From positions 1-64,000 of the forward strand of contig JBDTRP010000070.1 in the NCBI GenBank assembly GCA_039931555.1: a stretch of 64,000 bases of DNA, given 5' to 3'. This DNA is from JAENVT01 sp039931555 (GTDB lineage Bacteria > Actinomycetota > Acidimicrobiia > Acidimicrobiales > Ilumatobacteraceae). The position numbers and the translations under genes are program-made. Below the pieces are notes generated by a model, which was not told the origin of the DNA, ran no database searches, and saw nothing but the letters and a program-made list of their open reading frames with translations. Positions 17,492-26,175 of this stretch are shown here, piece by piece. Numbering within the stretch: the stretch's first letter is position 1; the number at the start of each line of letters is the position of its first letter.

Positions 17492-18574
17492 TCAGCTGTT
17501 CATCTTCGCGGCCCACCACCGGCGGATGTCGAGGCTCGGGTCTTCCATCGGCGCGTACCAACCATGCCGGAACGACCGGCTCTGCATCCCGCGCTGCACG
17601 CGCTCGCAGATCGCCCAATCCTGCAGATTGACCATGTGCCAGAAGTCGACGGCGTCTGATGCGTCGAACCCGGGCATGGCGACCTCGGTGGGGTGGAACA
17701 GCACCTGGCACTCGATCGTGGTTCGATCGGCGGCGATCGGTTGGAGGATGAAGGCCGCGACATGGTCGCGCGACAGCGAGAGCATGACGTTCGGGTAGAT
17801 CAGCTCGCCGAAGTGGTTCACGCGCTGCGCCTCGCTGAGGCCGGGGAACGAGGCACGGTCGCTGGTGCCGCTGGAGGTGAACGTGTCGGCGCCCGGTCGA
17901 TGGGGAATGCCGTGCTCCCAGTCGAGCGATGAGCCACCGCGCTTGCGGAACGAGGGCACCAGGTCGCACAGCTCCGGATGCACCGGGCCGCAGTGGTAGC
18001 ACTCGTTGTAGTTCTCGGCGATCACCTTCCAGTTGGCGGCGACGTCGTAGCTGATCGAACGCCCGACCACGAGTTGGTCGAGCGGGAAGCGGCTGACCCG
18101 TTCGACGATCGGGCCCAGATCATCGAGCAGCGACGAGCCGTCGGCAGCCAGGCGCACGAACACGAACCCGCCCCACTCGGCGAGGCCGTACCGATGCAAC
18201 CCGAACTCGTTCGGGTCGATGTCGTCGACCCACGGCGAGGCGCGCAGCGAGCCATCGAAGCCATACGCCCAGAAGTGATACGGACAGCGGATCACAGAGT
18301 CGAAACAGGCGGACGCGGACGGGGTCGTCGAGGTGTCGACCAACTCGGTGCCGCGGTGCATGCACCGGTTGGCGAACGCGGCCAGCGCGCCACCGTGATC
18401 GCGCACGATCAACACGCGCTCGCCGGCAACCGACGCCAGCCGGTACGAACCGGGCTCGGTACCGATCGAGTCACTGCGACCGATGCACACCCACGATGTC
18501 GCCATCGCCAGGCGTTGCTCGTCGACGAAGACCCCCGCGTCGCAGTACGCGCCTTGCCCGAGACTGGCTTCCAT
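17492..18574 (-). CDS. Rieske-type aromatic ring-hydroxylating oxygenase, alpha-like subunit
   Basis: 360-residue Rieske non-haem iron oxygenase. The N-terminal Rieske centre has ligands in NRCMHRG (C-x-H) and RCPYHFW (C-x2-H). The catalytic domain carries the mononuclear iron motif ENYNECYHCGPVHPEL, with the two histidines and bridging acid typical of ring hydroxylases and of carnitine/choline-type oxygenases. No beta subunit, ferredoxin or reductase gene is adjacent. ATG 18574 overlaps the upstream amidase stop by one base (TGATG), so the two are coupled and may act on the same amide-containing substrate. Confidence 0.88.
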   Translation of the reverse strand: MEASLGQGAYCDAGVFVDEQRLAMATSWVCIGRSDSIGTEPGSYRLASVAGERVLIVRDHGGALAAFANRCMHRGTELVDTSTTPSASACFDSVIRCPYHFWAYGFDGSLRASPWVDDIDPNEFGLHRYGLAEWGGFVFVRLAADGSSLLDDLGPIVERVSRFPLDQLVVGRSISYDVAANWKVIAENYNECYHCGPVHPELCDLVPSFRKRGGSSLDWEHGIPHRPGADTFTSSGTSDRASFPGLSEAQRVNHFGELIYPNVMLSLSRDHVAAFILQPIAADRTTIECQVLFHPTEVAMPGFDASDAVDFWHMVNLQDWAICERVQRGMQSRSFRHGWYAPMEDPSLDIRRWWAAKMNS

Positions 18575-20010
18575 CAAGCGCTGACGGGCGGCCGCCGCGA
18601 CGCCCAGGGCTGCGCCGTCTCGAGCTGGGCGGCAATGCGAACCAGCAGGTCCTCGCGACCGAACCCGGCAACCAGCTGCACGCCCACCGGCAAGCCATCG
18701 GCGGTCCAGTACAGCGGCAGGCTGATGGCCGGCTGGCCGGTGACGTTGAACTGTGCGGTGAACTGCAGCAGCTCACGTACGCGCATGCCGCCTTCGGGCC
18801 CCGACAGGTAACCGATCGGCGGAGGCGGGGTGGCGATCACGGGCGTCAACAACAGGTCGTGGCCGGTGCCTCCGTCGGCGGGGTACCACCACGACAGCAT
18901 GTCGCGACACCACGCCGCCTGGGCGGTGACGGCCAGCAGATAGTCAGCAGCCGACAGCGACTTGCCGATCTCGCCGAAGAATGCGTTGTCGGGCTCGATG
19001 TCGTCGTCGGCGATCGGCCGGCCGAGCCAGCCCTCGATGATGCGCAGATCGTGGGCCGTGCTGGCGGCCACCACGGTGACAAATCGATCCTGGAAGTCGA
19101 GGTCGGCGAGCGCTGCGGGCGACGATTCGTCGAGATGGTGGCCGAGAGACTCCAGCAGCTTGGCGGCAACGGCAACGGCTGCTTCGCAGTCGGGATGCGA
19201 GGGCACGAGCGGCGAGCGATCCAGCACACCGATGCGCAGGGCGCCAGGATCCGCGCCGACCTCGTCGGCCAGCGGGCGGGCGAACGGCGGCGCCGCGTAC
19301 GGGTCGCCCGGCTCGTAGCCGGAGATCGCGTCGAGCACGGCTGCCACATCGCGCACGCTACGGGTGAGGCAGCCTTCGATTGTCGCGCCGGCCCAGGTCT
19401 CGCCGATCAGCGGCGCCTGACTGACCCGGGCCTTGCTGGGCTTGAGGCCAACGAGCGCGCACTCCGACGCCGGCACACGGATGGACCCGCCACCGTCGGT
19501 TGCATGCGCGACAGCGACGACACCGGCTGCCACAGCGGCAGCGGATCCGCCCGACGAGCCACCGGTCGAATGGTCGAGGTTCCACGGGTTGCGCGTCGGC
19601 CCATAGGCCAATGGCTCGGTCGTGATGGTGCTGCCGAACTCCGGAACGTTGGTTCGCCCGATGGCCACGAACCCCGCGTTGCGGAACCGTCGGTACAACG
19701 CCGAGTCGACCGTTCCGCGGTGATTGGCGGCCTTCAGGCCCCGCGATCCGAGGTGGTAGGGCTCGCCTTTCATCATGCACCCGAGGTCTTTCACGACCAT
19801 CGGGACACCGGCGAACGGTCCGCTGGCGCCGGCAGCTTCGACAACCGCAGCCTCGTAGCGCGGGTGGATGATCGCGTTGATCTGAGGGTTGACGCGCTCC
19901 GCGGCCTCGACTGCAGCCTCGACCAGTTCGGTGGCCGACACCGACCCGTTGCGCACCAATTCTGCTTGCGCGGTCGCATCGAGCGAGGCGAGGTCATTGG
20001 CAATTCCCAT
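18574..20010 (-). CDS. Amidase signature (AS) family hydrolase
   Basis: 478-residue amidase hydrolysing a carboxamide by a Ser-cisSer-Lys triad. The catalytic lysine lies in VPMVVKDLG, and the signature GGSSGGSAAAVAAGVVAVAH carries the two serines. GYEPGDPYAAPPFARP and QPAISLPLYWTADGLPVGVQ are also typical. There is no signal peptide. ATG 20010 has TAGGGT 8 bases upstream. A one-base overlap with the Rieske oxygenase suggests a two-gene catabolic unit. The natural substrate is unknown. Confidence 0.92.
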   Translation of the reverse strand: MGIANDLASLDATAQAELVRNGSVSATELVEAAVEAAERVNPQINAIIHPRYEAAVVEAAGASGPFAGVPMVVKDLGCMMKGEPYHLGSRGLKAANHRGTVDSALYRRFRNAGFVAIGRTNVPEFGSTITTEPLAYGPTRNPWNLDHSTGGSSGGSAAAVAAGVVAVAHATDGGGSIRVPASECALVGLKPSKARVSQAPLIGETWAGATIEGCLTRSVRDVAAVLDAISGYEPGDPYAAPPFARPLADEVGADPGALRIGVLDRSPLVPSHPDCEAAVAVAAKLLESLGHHLDESSPAALADLDFQDRFVTVVAASTAHDLRIIEGWLGRPIADDDIEPDNAFFGEIGKSLSAADYLLAVTAQAAWCRDMLSWWYPADGGTGHDLLLTPVIATPPPPIGYLSGPEGGMRVRELLQFTAQFNVTGQPAISLPLYWTADGLPVGVQLVAGFGREDLLVRIAAQLETAQPWASRRPPVSA

Positions 20011-20018
20011 GGCGGGCA

Positions 20019-20028
20019 ACCCTAGGCT
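20019..20028. promoter_or_regulatory. Interlocked divergent leaderless promoters
   Basis: The minus-strand hexamer TAGGGT (20019-20024) lies 8 bases before the amidase ATG. The plus-strand TAGGCT (20023-20028) lies 6 bases before the glycerate kinase GTG at 20035. They share the TA at 20023-20024, so RNA polymerase could probably serve only one gene at a time. Confidence 0.65.
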
Positions 20029-20034
20029 GCGCCG

Positions 20035-21036
20035 GTGCGCGTGGTTGCAGCGGTCGACAAGTTCAAGGGCACGGCGACCGGCGCACAGGTGGCAGCCGCC
20101 GTCGGTTCGGCGTGTTGGGAGCTCGGTCACGATTGCGTCGAGCTCCCGGTCGCGGACGGTGGCGAGGGCACGTTGGAAGCCCTCGGCGGCCCGAACCGCT
20201 CGTCGACCGTGACCGGGCCTCTGGGCGACCCGGTGATCGCCGAGTGGCGAATGTCGCGCGGCACTGCGGTGATCGAGATGGCCAGAGCGTCGGGACTCAC
20301 CCTGGTCGGCGGCGCACTCAACAACGACGCGATGGCCGCATCGACGATCGGGACGGGCGAGTTGATCGACATGGCTCTCGACGCCGGAGCCAAGAAGATC
20401 ATCGTGTGCCTCGGCGGGTCGGCCACGACCGACGGCGGGTACGGCGCCGTCCGCGCCATCCAGACTCCGCATCGCCTGCGTGGCGTCAAGTTGCTGGTCG
20501 CCTGTGATGTGCGCACACGCTTCCTCGACGCCGCAGAGGTGTTCGGGCCTCAGAAGGGCGCGTCGCCGGCGCAGGTCAAACTGCTGACCGGTCGACTCCG
20601 ACGGCTGGCACAGATCTACCAGCACGACTACGGCGTCGACGTGCGTGACATCGATGGCACCGGGGCAGCCGGCGGGATCGCCGGGGCCCTCGTCGCCCTC
20701 GGAGGCCAGCTACTACCGGGATTCGACCTGGTGGCCGACGAACTCGACCTTCACGACGCGATCGACGCCGCCGACGTGGTGATCACCGGCGAGGGCTATC
20801 TCGACGAACAGAGCTTCGAAGGCAAGGTCGTCGGTGGCGTACAGGCACTGGCCGTGGATGCGGGCAAACCCGTCGGGGCAGTCGTGGGCGATGCCGCGCC
20901 GGAGGTAGCCACGCGCATCGACCACGTCAGCCTGGTCGACGAATATGGAACCGAGCGGGCGCTGCACGAACCGCTGTGGTGCATCGAGCGCGCCGCGGCG
21001 ACGCTGATGCAGCGCCTTACGGCGCAGCAGTCGTAG
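20035..21036 (+). CDS. Glycerate kinase
   Basis: 333-residue glycerate kinase of the GlxK/GarK family, phosphorylating glycerate with ATP to feed glycolysis. The N-terminus AAVDKFKGTATGAQVAAAV, the glycine-rich ADGGEGT and the CLGGSATTDGG nucleotide-binding segment are all diagnostic. GEGYLDEQSFEGKVVGGV lies near the C-terminus. The start is GTG 20035, six bases after a -10 hexamer shared with the divergent amidase gene. The last 20 bases overlap the convergent LytR_C gene. Whether product is 2- or 3-phosphoglycerate cannot be told. Confidence 0.92.
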   Translation: MRVVAAVDKFKGTATGAQVAAAVGSACWELGHDCVELPVADGGEGTLEALGGPNRSSTVTGPLGDPVIAEWRMSRGTAVIEMARASGLTLVGGALNNDAMAASTIGTGELIDMALDAGAKKIIVCLGGSATTDGGYGAVRAIQTPHRLRGVKLLVACDVRTRFLDAAEVFGPQKGASPAQVKLLTGRLRRLAQIYQHDYGVDVRDIDGTGAAGGIAGALVALGGQLLPGFDLVADELDLHDAIDAADVVITGEGYLDEQSFEGKVVGGVQALAVDAGKPVGAVVGDAAPEVATRIDHVSLVDEYGTERALHEPLWCIERAAATLMQRLTAQQS

Positions 21037-21655
21037 CTGTCGCCCCCGCCAGGGTCGTGGCGGTCGTGTCGGCGCCGGTCATCTGCGCCAACGTCTTGCC
21101 GGCCTTGTCGTCGCCCAGCAACACGACCACCGTGTTGTCGGCGAGCAAGGTCGGGTCGGCGAGCAGCACCGGCGTGGGGATGATCTCGACCGAGGCGACC
21201 CCCATCAGTTGAGCAACCGACTGGGCCACGGCTTGAGCCTGCACATCGCCGTCGAGGTACTGCACCTTCGTGACCAGTTCCTTGGTCGCACCGTTGGTGG
21301 GCTCGCCCATGATGAACTGATTTCCGGCCAGCGCGGTGCTGAGCGTCGCGGCCACTTTGTTCTGATGCGACGAGTTGACCACGAGCACCTTCGCCCCGGT
21401 GGTCTGGGGCGTGAACACCGTGACTTGGGGCTCGGTCGGAAGCGGCGGAAGGGTGGTCGCCGTCAACGGGTCGACCGTCGTGACGGGCGGCAGTGTGGTG
21501 GCCGATGTGCCCTTGTCGTCGCTGCGGATGTTCTTCAGGATCAGGAAACCGACCACGACCGCGGCAATCGCGATCACGATGGCCAGCGTCGAGCCCATCG
21601 GAGAGGCGCCGCTGCCCGAGCGCTTCGGCGGACGGCTCGGCTGTTCGTTACTCAT
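21017..21655 (-). CDS. Membrane-anchored LytR C-terminal-domain protein
   Basis: 212-residue protein with a short basic cytosolic N-terminus, one membrane helix (about residues 21-42, STLAIVIAIAAVVVGFLIL) and a Thr/Pro linker. The extracytoplasmic LytR_C domain begins near VTVFTPQTTGAKVLVVNSSH. Such domains accompany cell-wall polymer ligases, but the LytR-CpsA-Psr catalytic domain is absent. It follows the DUF3263 gene by 24 bases, a pairing conserved in actinobacteria. A Thr/Ala-rich tail ends the protein. Confidence 0.8.
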   Translation of the reverse strand: MSNEQPSRPPKRSGSGASPMGSTLAIVIAIAAVVVGFLILKNIRSDDKGTSATTLPPVTTVDPLTATTLPPLPTEPQVTVFTPQTTGAKVLVVNSSHQNKVAATLSTALAGNQFIMGEPTNGATKELVTKVQYLDGDVQAQAVAQSVAQLMGVASVEIIPTPVLLADPTLLADNTVVVLLGDDKAGKTLAQMTGADTTATTLAGATATTAAP

Positions 21656-21679
21656 ATGTTCTCCCTCATGGTCCCCCGG

Positions 21680-21943
21680 CTAGTCACCACTGGCCGCGCC
21701 TTCAATCATCTCACGACGACGACGCTCGCGATGACGCCGGAGGCGACGAACCGTGAGCGGATCGAACTCCAGTGCAGCCGGGTGATCGATCACCTGGTTG
21801 ACCTCGAGGTTGTACTCCTCGACCGAGCAGGCGAACCGCGCCCTGATGGCGTCGTAGCGATGCTCGTCGAGCGTGAACCACGACGACTCGAAGCGGATGA
21901 TCGCCTGATCGCGTTCGCTGAGTGTTGCAGTTCCGTCAGTCAC
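21680..21943 (-). CDS. DUF3263 family small basic protein
   Basis: 87-residue protein of the actinobacterial DUF3263 family. LSERDQAIIRFESSWFTLDEHR is the conserved N-terminal segment and the C-terminus is strongly basic (RRLRRHRERRRREM). It may bind nucleic acid, but its role is unknown. The start is GTG 21943 with AAGGCT 7 bases upstream. It precedes the LytR_C gene, as in other actinobacteria. Confidence 0.85.
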   Translation of the reverse strand: MTDGTATLSERDQAIIRFESSWFTLDEHRYDAIRARFACSVEEYNLEVNQVIDHPAALEFDPLTVRRLRRHRERRRREMIEGAASGD

Positions 21944-21992
21944 GAGGTCAAGCCTTGCCGGTGGAGGAGGGTCATTACAAGGACCCCCCTAC

Positions 21993-21998
21993 TAATGT
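21993..21998 (+). promoter_or_regulatory. -10 element of a predicted leaderless promoter (uridine kinase)
   Basis: TAATGT lies 7 bases before ATG 22006. Confidence 0.6.
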
Positions 21999-22005
21999 CT
22001 CGTCG

Positions 22006-22647
22006 ATGCCCTCGGCGAGCCGTCCTTTCTTGATCGGCGTCGCCGGCGGAACGTGCGCCGGCAAGACCATGATCTGCGAACGGCTGGCCGCCCTGGCCGG
22101 CGACGATCACCTCGCCCTGATCCGCCTCGACTCATACCAGATCGACCACTCGCACCAGTCGCTCACCGAGCGGGCTGCGACGAACTACGACCATCCCGAT
22201 GCCTACGACTGGGTGCTGCTCAACGAGCATCTCGCCCTGCTGGCCGCTGGCGAATCGGTGTTGTCGCCGACATATGACTTCGCCGTCCACAACCGCAGTG
22301 ACGTGGTGAAGCTGGTGCATCCCGCGCCGGTGATGATCGTCGAAGGCATCCTCGTTCTGCACGATCCAGCGCTGCGCGACCGATTCGCCTTGAAGGTCTA
22401 CGTCGACGCCGACGCCGACCTTCGGTTCATCCGTCGGCTGCAGCGCGATGTCCTGGCGCGCGGGCGCACACCCGACAGCATCGTCGAGCAGTACCTCGCC
22501 ACAGTGCGACCCGGCCACGAGCAGTTCATCGAACCGAGCAGGCGTTACGCCGACGTGATCGTTCCGTGCCGCGGCCAGAACGAACCCGCGATCCAGTTGT
22601 TGCTGGCGATGGTTCAGACCACCGCGGTCATGCCGCCGTCGACGTAG
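22006..22647 (+). CDS. udk: Uridine kinase
   Basis: 213-residue uridine/cytidine kinase, phosphorylating pyrimidine nucleosides for salvage. The Walker A motif is GVAGGTCAGKT, the substrate lid includes LDSYQIDHSHQSLTERAATN followed by YDHPDAYDW, and MIVEGILVLHDPALRD and VYVDADADLRFIRRLQRD complete the family pattern. The start at ATG 22006 is supported by TAATGT 7 bases upstream. The 3' end overlaps the convergent SDR gene by 34 bases. Confidence 0.92.
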   Translation: MPSASRPFLIGVAGGTCAGKTMICERLAALAGDDHLALIRLDSYQIDHSHQSLTERAATNYDHPDAYDWVLLNEHLALLAAGESVLSPTYDFAVHNRSDVVKLVHPAPVMIVEGILVLHDPALRDRFALKVYVDADADLRFIRRLQRDVLARGRTPDSIVEQYLATVRPGHEQFIEPSRRYADVIVPCRGQNEPAIQLLLAMVQTTAVMPPST

Positions 22648-23381
22648 AGGATCTGGCCGTTGACGAAGCTCGATGCTTCACTCGACAAGAACACGACCGC
22701 CCCACCGAGTTCGTCGACGTGTCCCCATCGCCCGGCTGGTGTGCGTTGCGCGACCCATGCCGAGAACTGCTCGTCAGCCACCAACGCCGACGTCAGCTCG
22801 GTGGCGAAGTAGCCCGGCGCCAGGGCGTTGACCTGGATGCCGAGCGGACCGAGGTCGGCACACATCCCACGTGTCAACATCTTCAGTCCACCTTTGGTCG
22901 CGGTGTACGGCGCGATCGTCGGTCGACCGAGCTCGGATTGGACCGAGCAGATGTTGACGATCTTGCCCCGTCCCCGCCCGACCATGTGAGTGGCCACCGC
23001 CTTGCCGACCGTGAATGCGGCAACGAGGTTGACCTCGATGAGCCGGCGGAAGTCGTCGACGGAGAAGTCGAGCAGCGGCGCACGCTTCTGCAGCCCGGCG
23101 TTGTTGACGAGCACGTCGATCGGCCCGATGTCGCGCTCCACCGAATCGACGGCTGCCACGACAGCATCGGGATCGCACACGTCGAAGGCACGGCAATGCA
23201 CGGTGAGGCCCTCGGCTCGAAGTTCGGCGGCGGCCGCGAGGAGCACCGGCTCGGCCCGCGCGTTGAGGATCAGCTCGGCGCCGGCATTGCCCAGCGCGCG
23301 AGCGAGCGCCAGGCCGATGCCACGGCTCGAGCCGGTCACCAGCGCGATGCGGCCCGACAGATCGAACGGCGAAGGGCTCAT
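22614..23381 (-). CDS. SDR family oxidoreductase (gluconate 5-dehydrogenase-like)
   Basis: 255-residue classical short-chain dehydrogenase/reductase. The cofactor motif is TGSSRGIGLALA, NNAG is present, the catalytic Ser lies in NICSVQSELG and the Tyr-Lys pair in PYTATKGG. Arg in SSRG and the NARAE segment favour NADP(H). The overall pattern is closest to gluconate 5-dehydrogenases. ATG 23381 overlaps the amidohydrolase stop by four bases, so the two are an operon and may process the same metabolite. Confidence 0.88.
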   Translation of the reverse strand: MSPSPFDLSGRIALVTGSSRGIGLALARALGNAGAELILNARAEPVLLAAAAELRAEGLTVHCRAFDVCDPDAVVAAVDSVERDIGPIDVLVNNAGLQKRAPLLDFSVDDFRRLIEVNLVAAFTVGKAVATHMVGRGRGKIVNICSVQSELGRPTIAPYTATKGGLKMLTRGMCADLGPLGIQVNALAPGYFATELTSALVADEQFSAWVAQRTPAGRWGHVDELGGAVVFLSSEASSFVNGQILYVDGGMTAVV

Positions 23382-24703
23382 CGAGCACGCACGGCGGCGG
23401 AGAGGTCGTCGCGCACGATCACGCCGTCTTTCATCACCAAGTTGATGCGCTGGCGATCCTGCAGCACAGCGATGTCGGTCACCGGGTCGCCGTCGACCAC
23501 GATCACGTCCGCCAGCCAACCCGGGCGCAGCTGCCCCAATTCATGGCCACGGCCCATCATCGCCCCACCATGGTTGGTGGCTGCGACGAGCGCAGCGGCC
23601 GGCGAGAACCCGAACAGCGTGACGAACAGTTCGAGGTCGCGCGCATTGCGGCCCTGCGGCGTGCATGCCAAGCCGTAGTCACCCCCGGGCACGACACGCA
23701 CGCCGCGTCGATGCAGTTCCTGCATGTTGCCGGCAGTGGTCTCGAGCTCCTCCTCCAGGTCACGGCGGCCCTGCCGCGTGAGATGCAGGCCGTATTTGTC
23801 GCCCTCGTGAAGGTACGCGTACGGGAACCCGACGGCAGGGGCGACGAACACGGTGTCCTTCACCGACTCGATCATGTCGAGCGCCTCCGAGTCGGCGAGA
23901 GCGGCGTGGTAGATGATGTCGACGCCGTGCCGCACGCACATCTTCACCGAGCCGGCGCTGGTGGCGTGGCCGGCGACGCGTCGCCCCCGGCCGTGGGCAA
24001 CCTGCACAACTGCAGCGAGCTCGTCGTCGTCGATCAAGGTCGTGTTCGCTCCGGCGCCCATGTCGCCCCAGTCGCGATCGCCCGACACGTTGACCTTGAA
24101 GATGTCGACGCCTTCGCGTGCAAACCGGCGCGCGGCCAGGCGAAACGCCTCGGGCCCATCGCAGATGCACGCGAACCGCGCCCCCTCCGGGATCGGGAAG
24201 TGGGCCTGGTCGAGGTCGCCGAGGTTGCCGGTCGGGGTGATCTCCTGACTCGCCGCCAACATCCGCGGACCGGGGATCTGCCCGGCGTCGATGGCATTGC
24301 GCACCACGACGTCGAGCCTCGGCTTCGACGCGGCAGCACTCACCAGGCTGGTGAACCCGTGGTCGAGCAGCAGCGCCGCGTTGGCGATCGCCGCGATGAG
24401 ATTCTCCTCGACCGGCATCAGCACGAGGTCCATCAGGCTGGCGACGTTGGTGAACGAGATGTGGGCGTGGCCCTCGACCAAGCCGGGCATCACGGTGCGG
24501 CCGTCGAGCTCGAGGCGCAACGCGTGTGCAGGTGGCTCCCATGATTCCGTCTCGGGAACGACGGCATCGATGCGGTTGCCGACGATCAGCACGTCGGCGG
24601 GGTACAGCGGCTGGCCGCTGCCGTCGAAGACCATGCCACCGCTCAGCAGGATCGGATGATGCGGGTCGGCGACACCGATCTCCGGGCTTCGTTCATCGTT
24701 CAC
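23378..24703 (-). CDS. Metal-dependent amidohydrolase (imidazolonepropionase-like)
   Basis: About 441-residue amidohydrolase-superfamily enzyme. The first metal-binding motif is GLVEGHAHISF (HxH), later ligands lie in VAGHATSAGSVKMCVRHGVD, and the acid near GGDYGLACTPQGRN fits the cyclic amidohydrolase/prolidase branch. ADVIVVDGDP is the usual C-terminal motif. Two starts are possible. GTG 24703 has GAGGAG 7 bases upstream. ATG 24718 is the first ATG. TATGAT (24741-24746, minus strand) is a likely -10, giving a short leader. The downstream SDR overlaps by four bases. Substrate is unknown. Confidence 0.85.
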   Translation of the reverse strand: MNDERSPEIGVADPHHPILLSGGMVFDGSGQPLYPADVLIVGNRIDAVVPETESWEPPAHALRLELDGRTVMPGLVEGHAHISFTNVASLMDLVLMPVEENLIAAIANAALLLDHGFTSLVSAAASKPRLDVVVRNAIDAGQIPGPRMLAASQEITPTGNLGDLDQAHFPIPEGARFACICDGPEAFRLAARRFAREGVDIFKVNVSGDRDWGDMGAGANTTLIDDDELAAVVQVAHGRGRRVAGHATSAGSVKMCVRHGVDIIYHAALADSEALDMIESVKDTVFVAPAVGFPYAYLHEGDKYGLHLTRQGRRDLEEELETTAGNMQELHRRGVRVVPGGDYGLACTPQGRNARDLELFVTLFGFSPAAALVAATNHGGAMMGRGHELGQLRPGWLADVIVVDGDPVTDIAVLQDRQRINLVMKDGVIVRDDLSAAVRAR

Positions 24704-24740
24704 TGATGAGCTCCTCATCCTCGAGATGGCGTGTTGGCCG

Positions 24741-24746
24741 ATCATA
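24741..24746 (-). promoter_or_regulatory. Probable -10 of the amidohydrolase-SDR operon
   Basis: TATGAT on the minus strand lies 22 bases before ATG 24718 and 37 before GTG 24703. It fits a transcript with a short leader containing GAGGAG. Confidence 0.5.
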
Positions 24747-24780
24747 CGATTCATCCGATCGCCGCTCCGGCCCTGCGCCT

Positions 24781-24879
24781 GGTCGGGCGCGATTCCGGTA
24801 CTCCCAGTACCCGAATCGAACCCGTTGAACCTGGTCGGGTGCGCTGTGAGCACCCGCAGTACCGAAATCGCGCCCGACC
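24781..24879. repeat. Dispersed ~100 bp intergenic repeat, copy A
   Basis: Starts GGTCGGGCGCGAT and ends ATCGCGCCCGACC, so its ends are inverted repeats. Inside are two hairpin-like halves, each with an AGTACC core (GGTACTCCCAGTACC and GCAGTACCGAA). A second copy of the same length and order lies at 37834-37932. No open frame or transposase is associated. It occupies the divergent gap between the amidohydrolase and TIR genes. Confidence 0.8.
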
Positions 24880-24972
24880 GGTCGGCGCAACCGGTGTGCC
24901 GATATGCGGGCAGTCGTTGCTGCGGTGGTGAACGGGTGCGAGCACACCTGTGGGCGTGTCAAGCTGTCGGCG

Positions 24973-25848
24973 ATGGCTACCACCGGTCCCGTCGCCGCCT
25001 TCTACGCGAAGGGCAACGAGGCTTGGGCGTCGTGCCTGATGGCCGACGTCGCGGCCCATGGTGTGCCTATCATCGACGCGACGCGAAGCGATCGACCAGC
25101 GGCGGTGGCCCAGGCTCGGGCCATGCTCATCGTGCACAGCTGGTTCGGCGGGTCCAACGGCGGCGGGCTTCCGACCGAGGAGGAGATCGCGCACGTGAAA
25201 TCCAACGGCGGCCGGGTTGTCGTCGCTCGGCGGAACTGGACGAAGATCCACCGCGACGACTACCCGGGACGTGACGTCGTGTTCCCGTTGTGGGATGGCT
25301 ACTACCAGCCCGCTCCCCACCCGGCCGGCCGTGCCCCCGACTCGGGATGGGCTGGCCTTCTCGGTCAGTTCGGGATTCACCGGGCGAAGAACGATGTGCC
25401 GTCGAACTACGTGTTCATCTCATACCGCCGCAAGGTGAACGGTGCGTTCGTTCGTGAGCAACTTCGCGGCGCGCTTGCGCTTGGTGGATATGCGTCATGG
25501 GACTATTGCGCCACGGAGCACATGGACGAGCCCGACCCCAATGAGGTCAGCCCTTCCACGAAGGCACGGCTCGTGAGCCTGGTCACCAATGCGTCGGCCC
25601 TGGTCGTGGTGGCGACCTCCGGTTGGTGGAGTCCATGGACCGCACTCGAACTGGCAACCGCACGCGCCATACCAGGAAAGCCGATTGTCCTCGTTCGGCC
25701 CGCCGAGTCGCGGCCGAGCCGACGCGCCGTCCTGAATGGCGTCTCCGTCGAAGTCTTGCGCCCGGGGCAGCTGACCGCGCCGCGCACGATTGCGGCCCTT
25801 GCTGCAGCCGGCGTTTCTGGCGTGCTGCCACCGAATCACGCCATGTAG
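24973..25848 (+). CDS. TIR-domain protein with novel N-terminal domain
   Basis: 291-residue protein. Residues 146-243 form a TIR domain: YVFISYRRKVNGAFVREQL at the start, SALVVVATSGWWSPWTALEL in the middle and KPIVLVRP at the end. Glu226 in WTALEL sits at the position of the catalytic glutamate of NAD-cleaving TIR domains. Residues 1-125 form an unrecognised alpha/beta domain (AAFYAKGNEAWASCLMADVA). There is no membrane segment. The start is ATG 24973 with CAAGCT 7 bases upstream. Bacterial TIR proteins often act in phage defence, but no partner gene is adjacent, so the role is open. Confidence 0.75.
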   Translation: MATTGPVAAFYAKGNEAWASCLMADVAAHGVPIIDATRSDRPAAVAQARAMLIVHSWFGGSNGGGLPTEEEIAHVKSNGGRVVVARRNWTKIHRDDYPGRDVVFPLWDGYYQPAPHPAGRAPDSGWAGLLGQFGIHRAKNDVPSNYVFISYRRKVNGAFVREQLRGALALGGYASWDYCATEHMDEPDPNEVSPSTKARLVSLVTNASALVVVATSGWWSPWTALELATARAIPGKPIVLVRPAESRPSRRAVLNGVSVEVLRPGQLTAPRTIAALAAAGVSGVLPPNHAM

Positions 25849-25929
25849 TGGCCCAAGCCGCCATCGCCGTCGGAACAGCTCGGTGGCGCCGAGTGTTGTC
25901 GCGCGCTGTGCCGCCATGGGCCCATACCA

Positions 25930-26175
25930 GCGCGCGTGCCACCCGGGTGGCACGACGAGGCTGTACGCGTAGAGTTCTGACGGGAAGACGTTCGAGCCGG
26001 CCCCCGACGACGGGCTGGCCTGCCCGCTCGCGGCCGCCGTGGGGGCAGCGGTCGTCGGAATGGACCCGGCGCTGATCCCTCCCGGCTTGGCGGATCCGCA
26101 GCCCGTCACCACGACCGCGGCGATAAAGAGCGTCAGCGATGCGGGCCCGATAGCGCAAAACGGAGATCTGCTCAT
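25930..26175 (-). pseudogene. Remnant of a lipoprotein gene (5' part only)
   Basis: In one minus-strand frame the codons give ASLTLFIAAVVVTGCGSAKP, a lipoprotein signal with lipobox VVTGC. A Ser/Ala/Thr linker and FPSELYAYSLVVPPGWHAR follow, the opening of a secreted domain. After about 25930 the frame loses resemblance to a protein. The true N-terminus is missing: the signal peptide is entered from within the neighbouring NTF2-like fragment. It appears to be a gene fragment left by a deletion or recombination. Confidence 0.5.

Noticed and set aside
20011..20625. Long upstream extension of the amidase frame into the glycerate kinase
   Set aside because: Antisense of a clear kinase gene; ATG 20010 with a TAGGGT promoter is the start.
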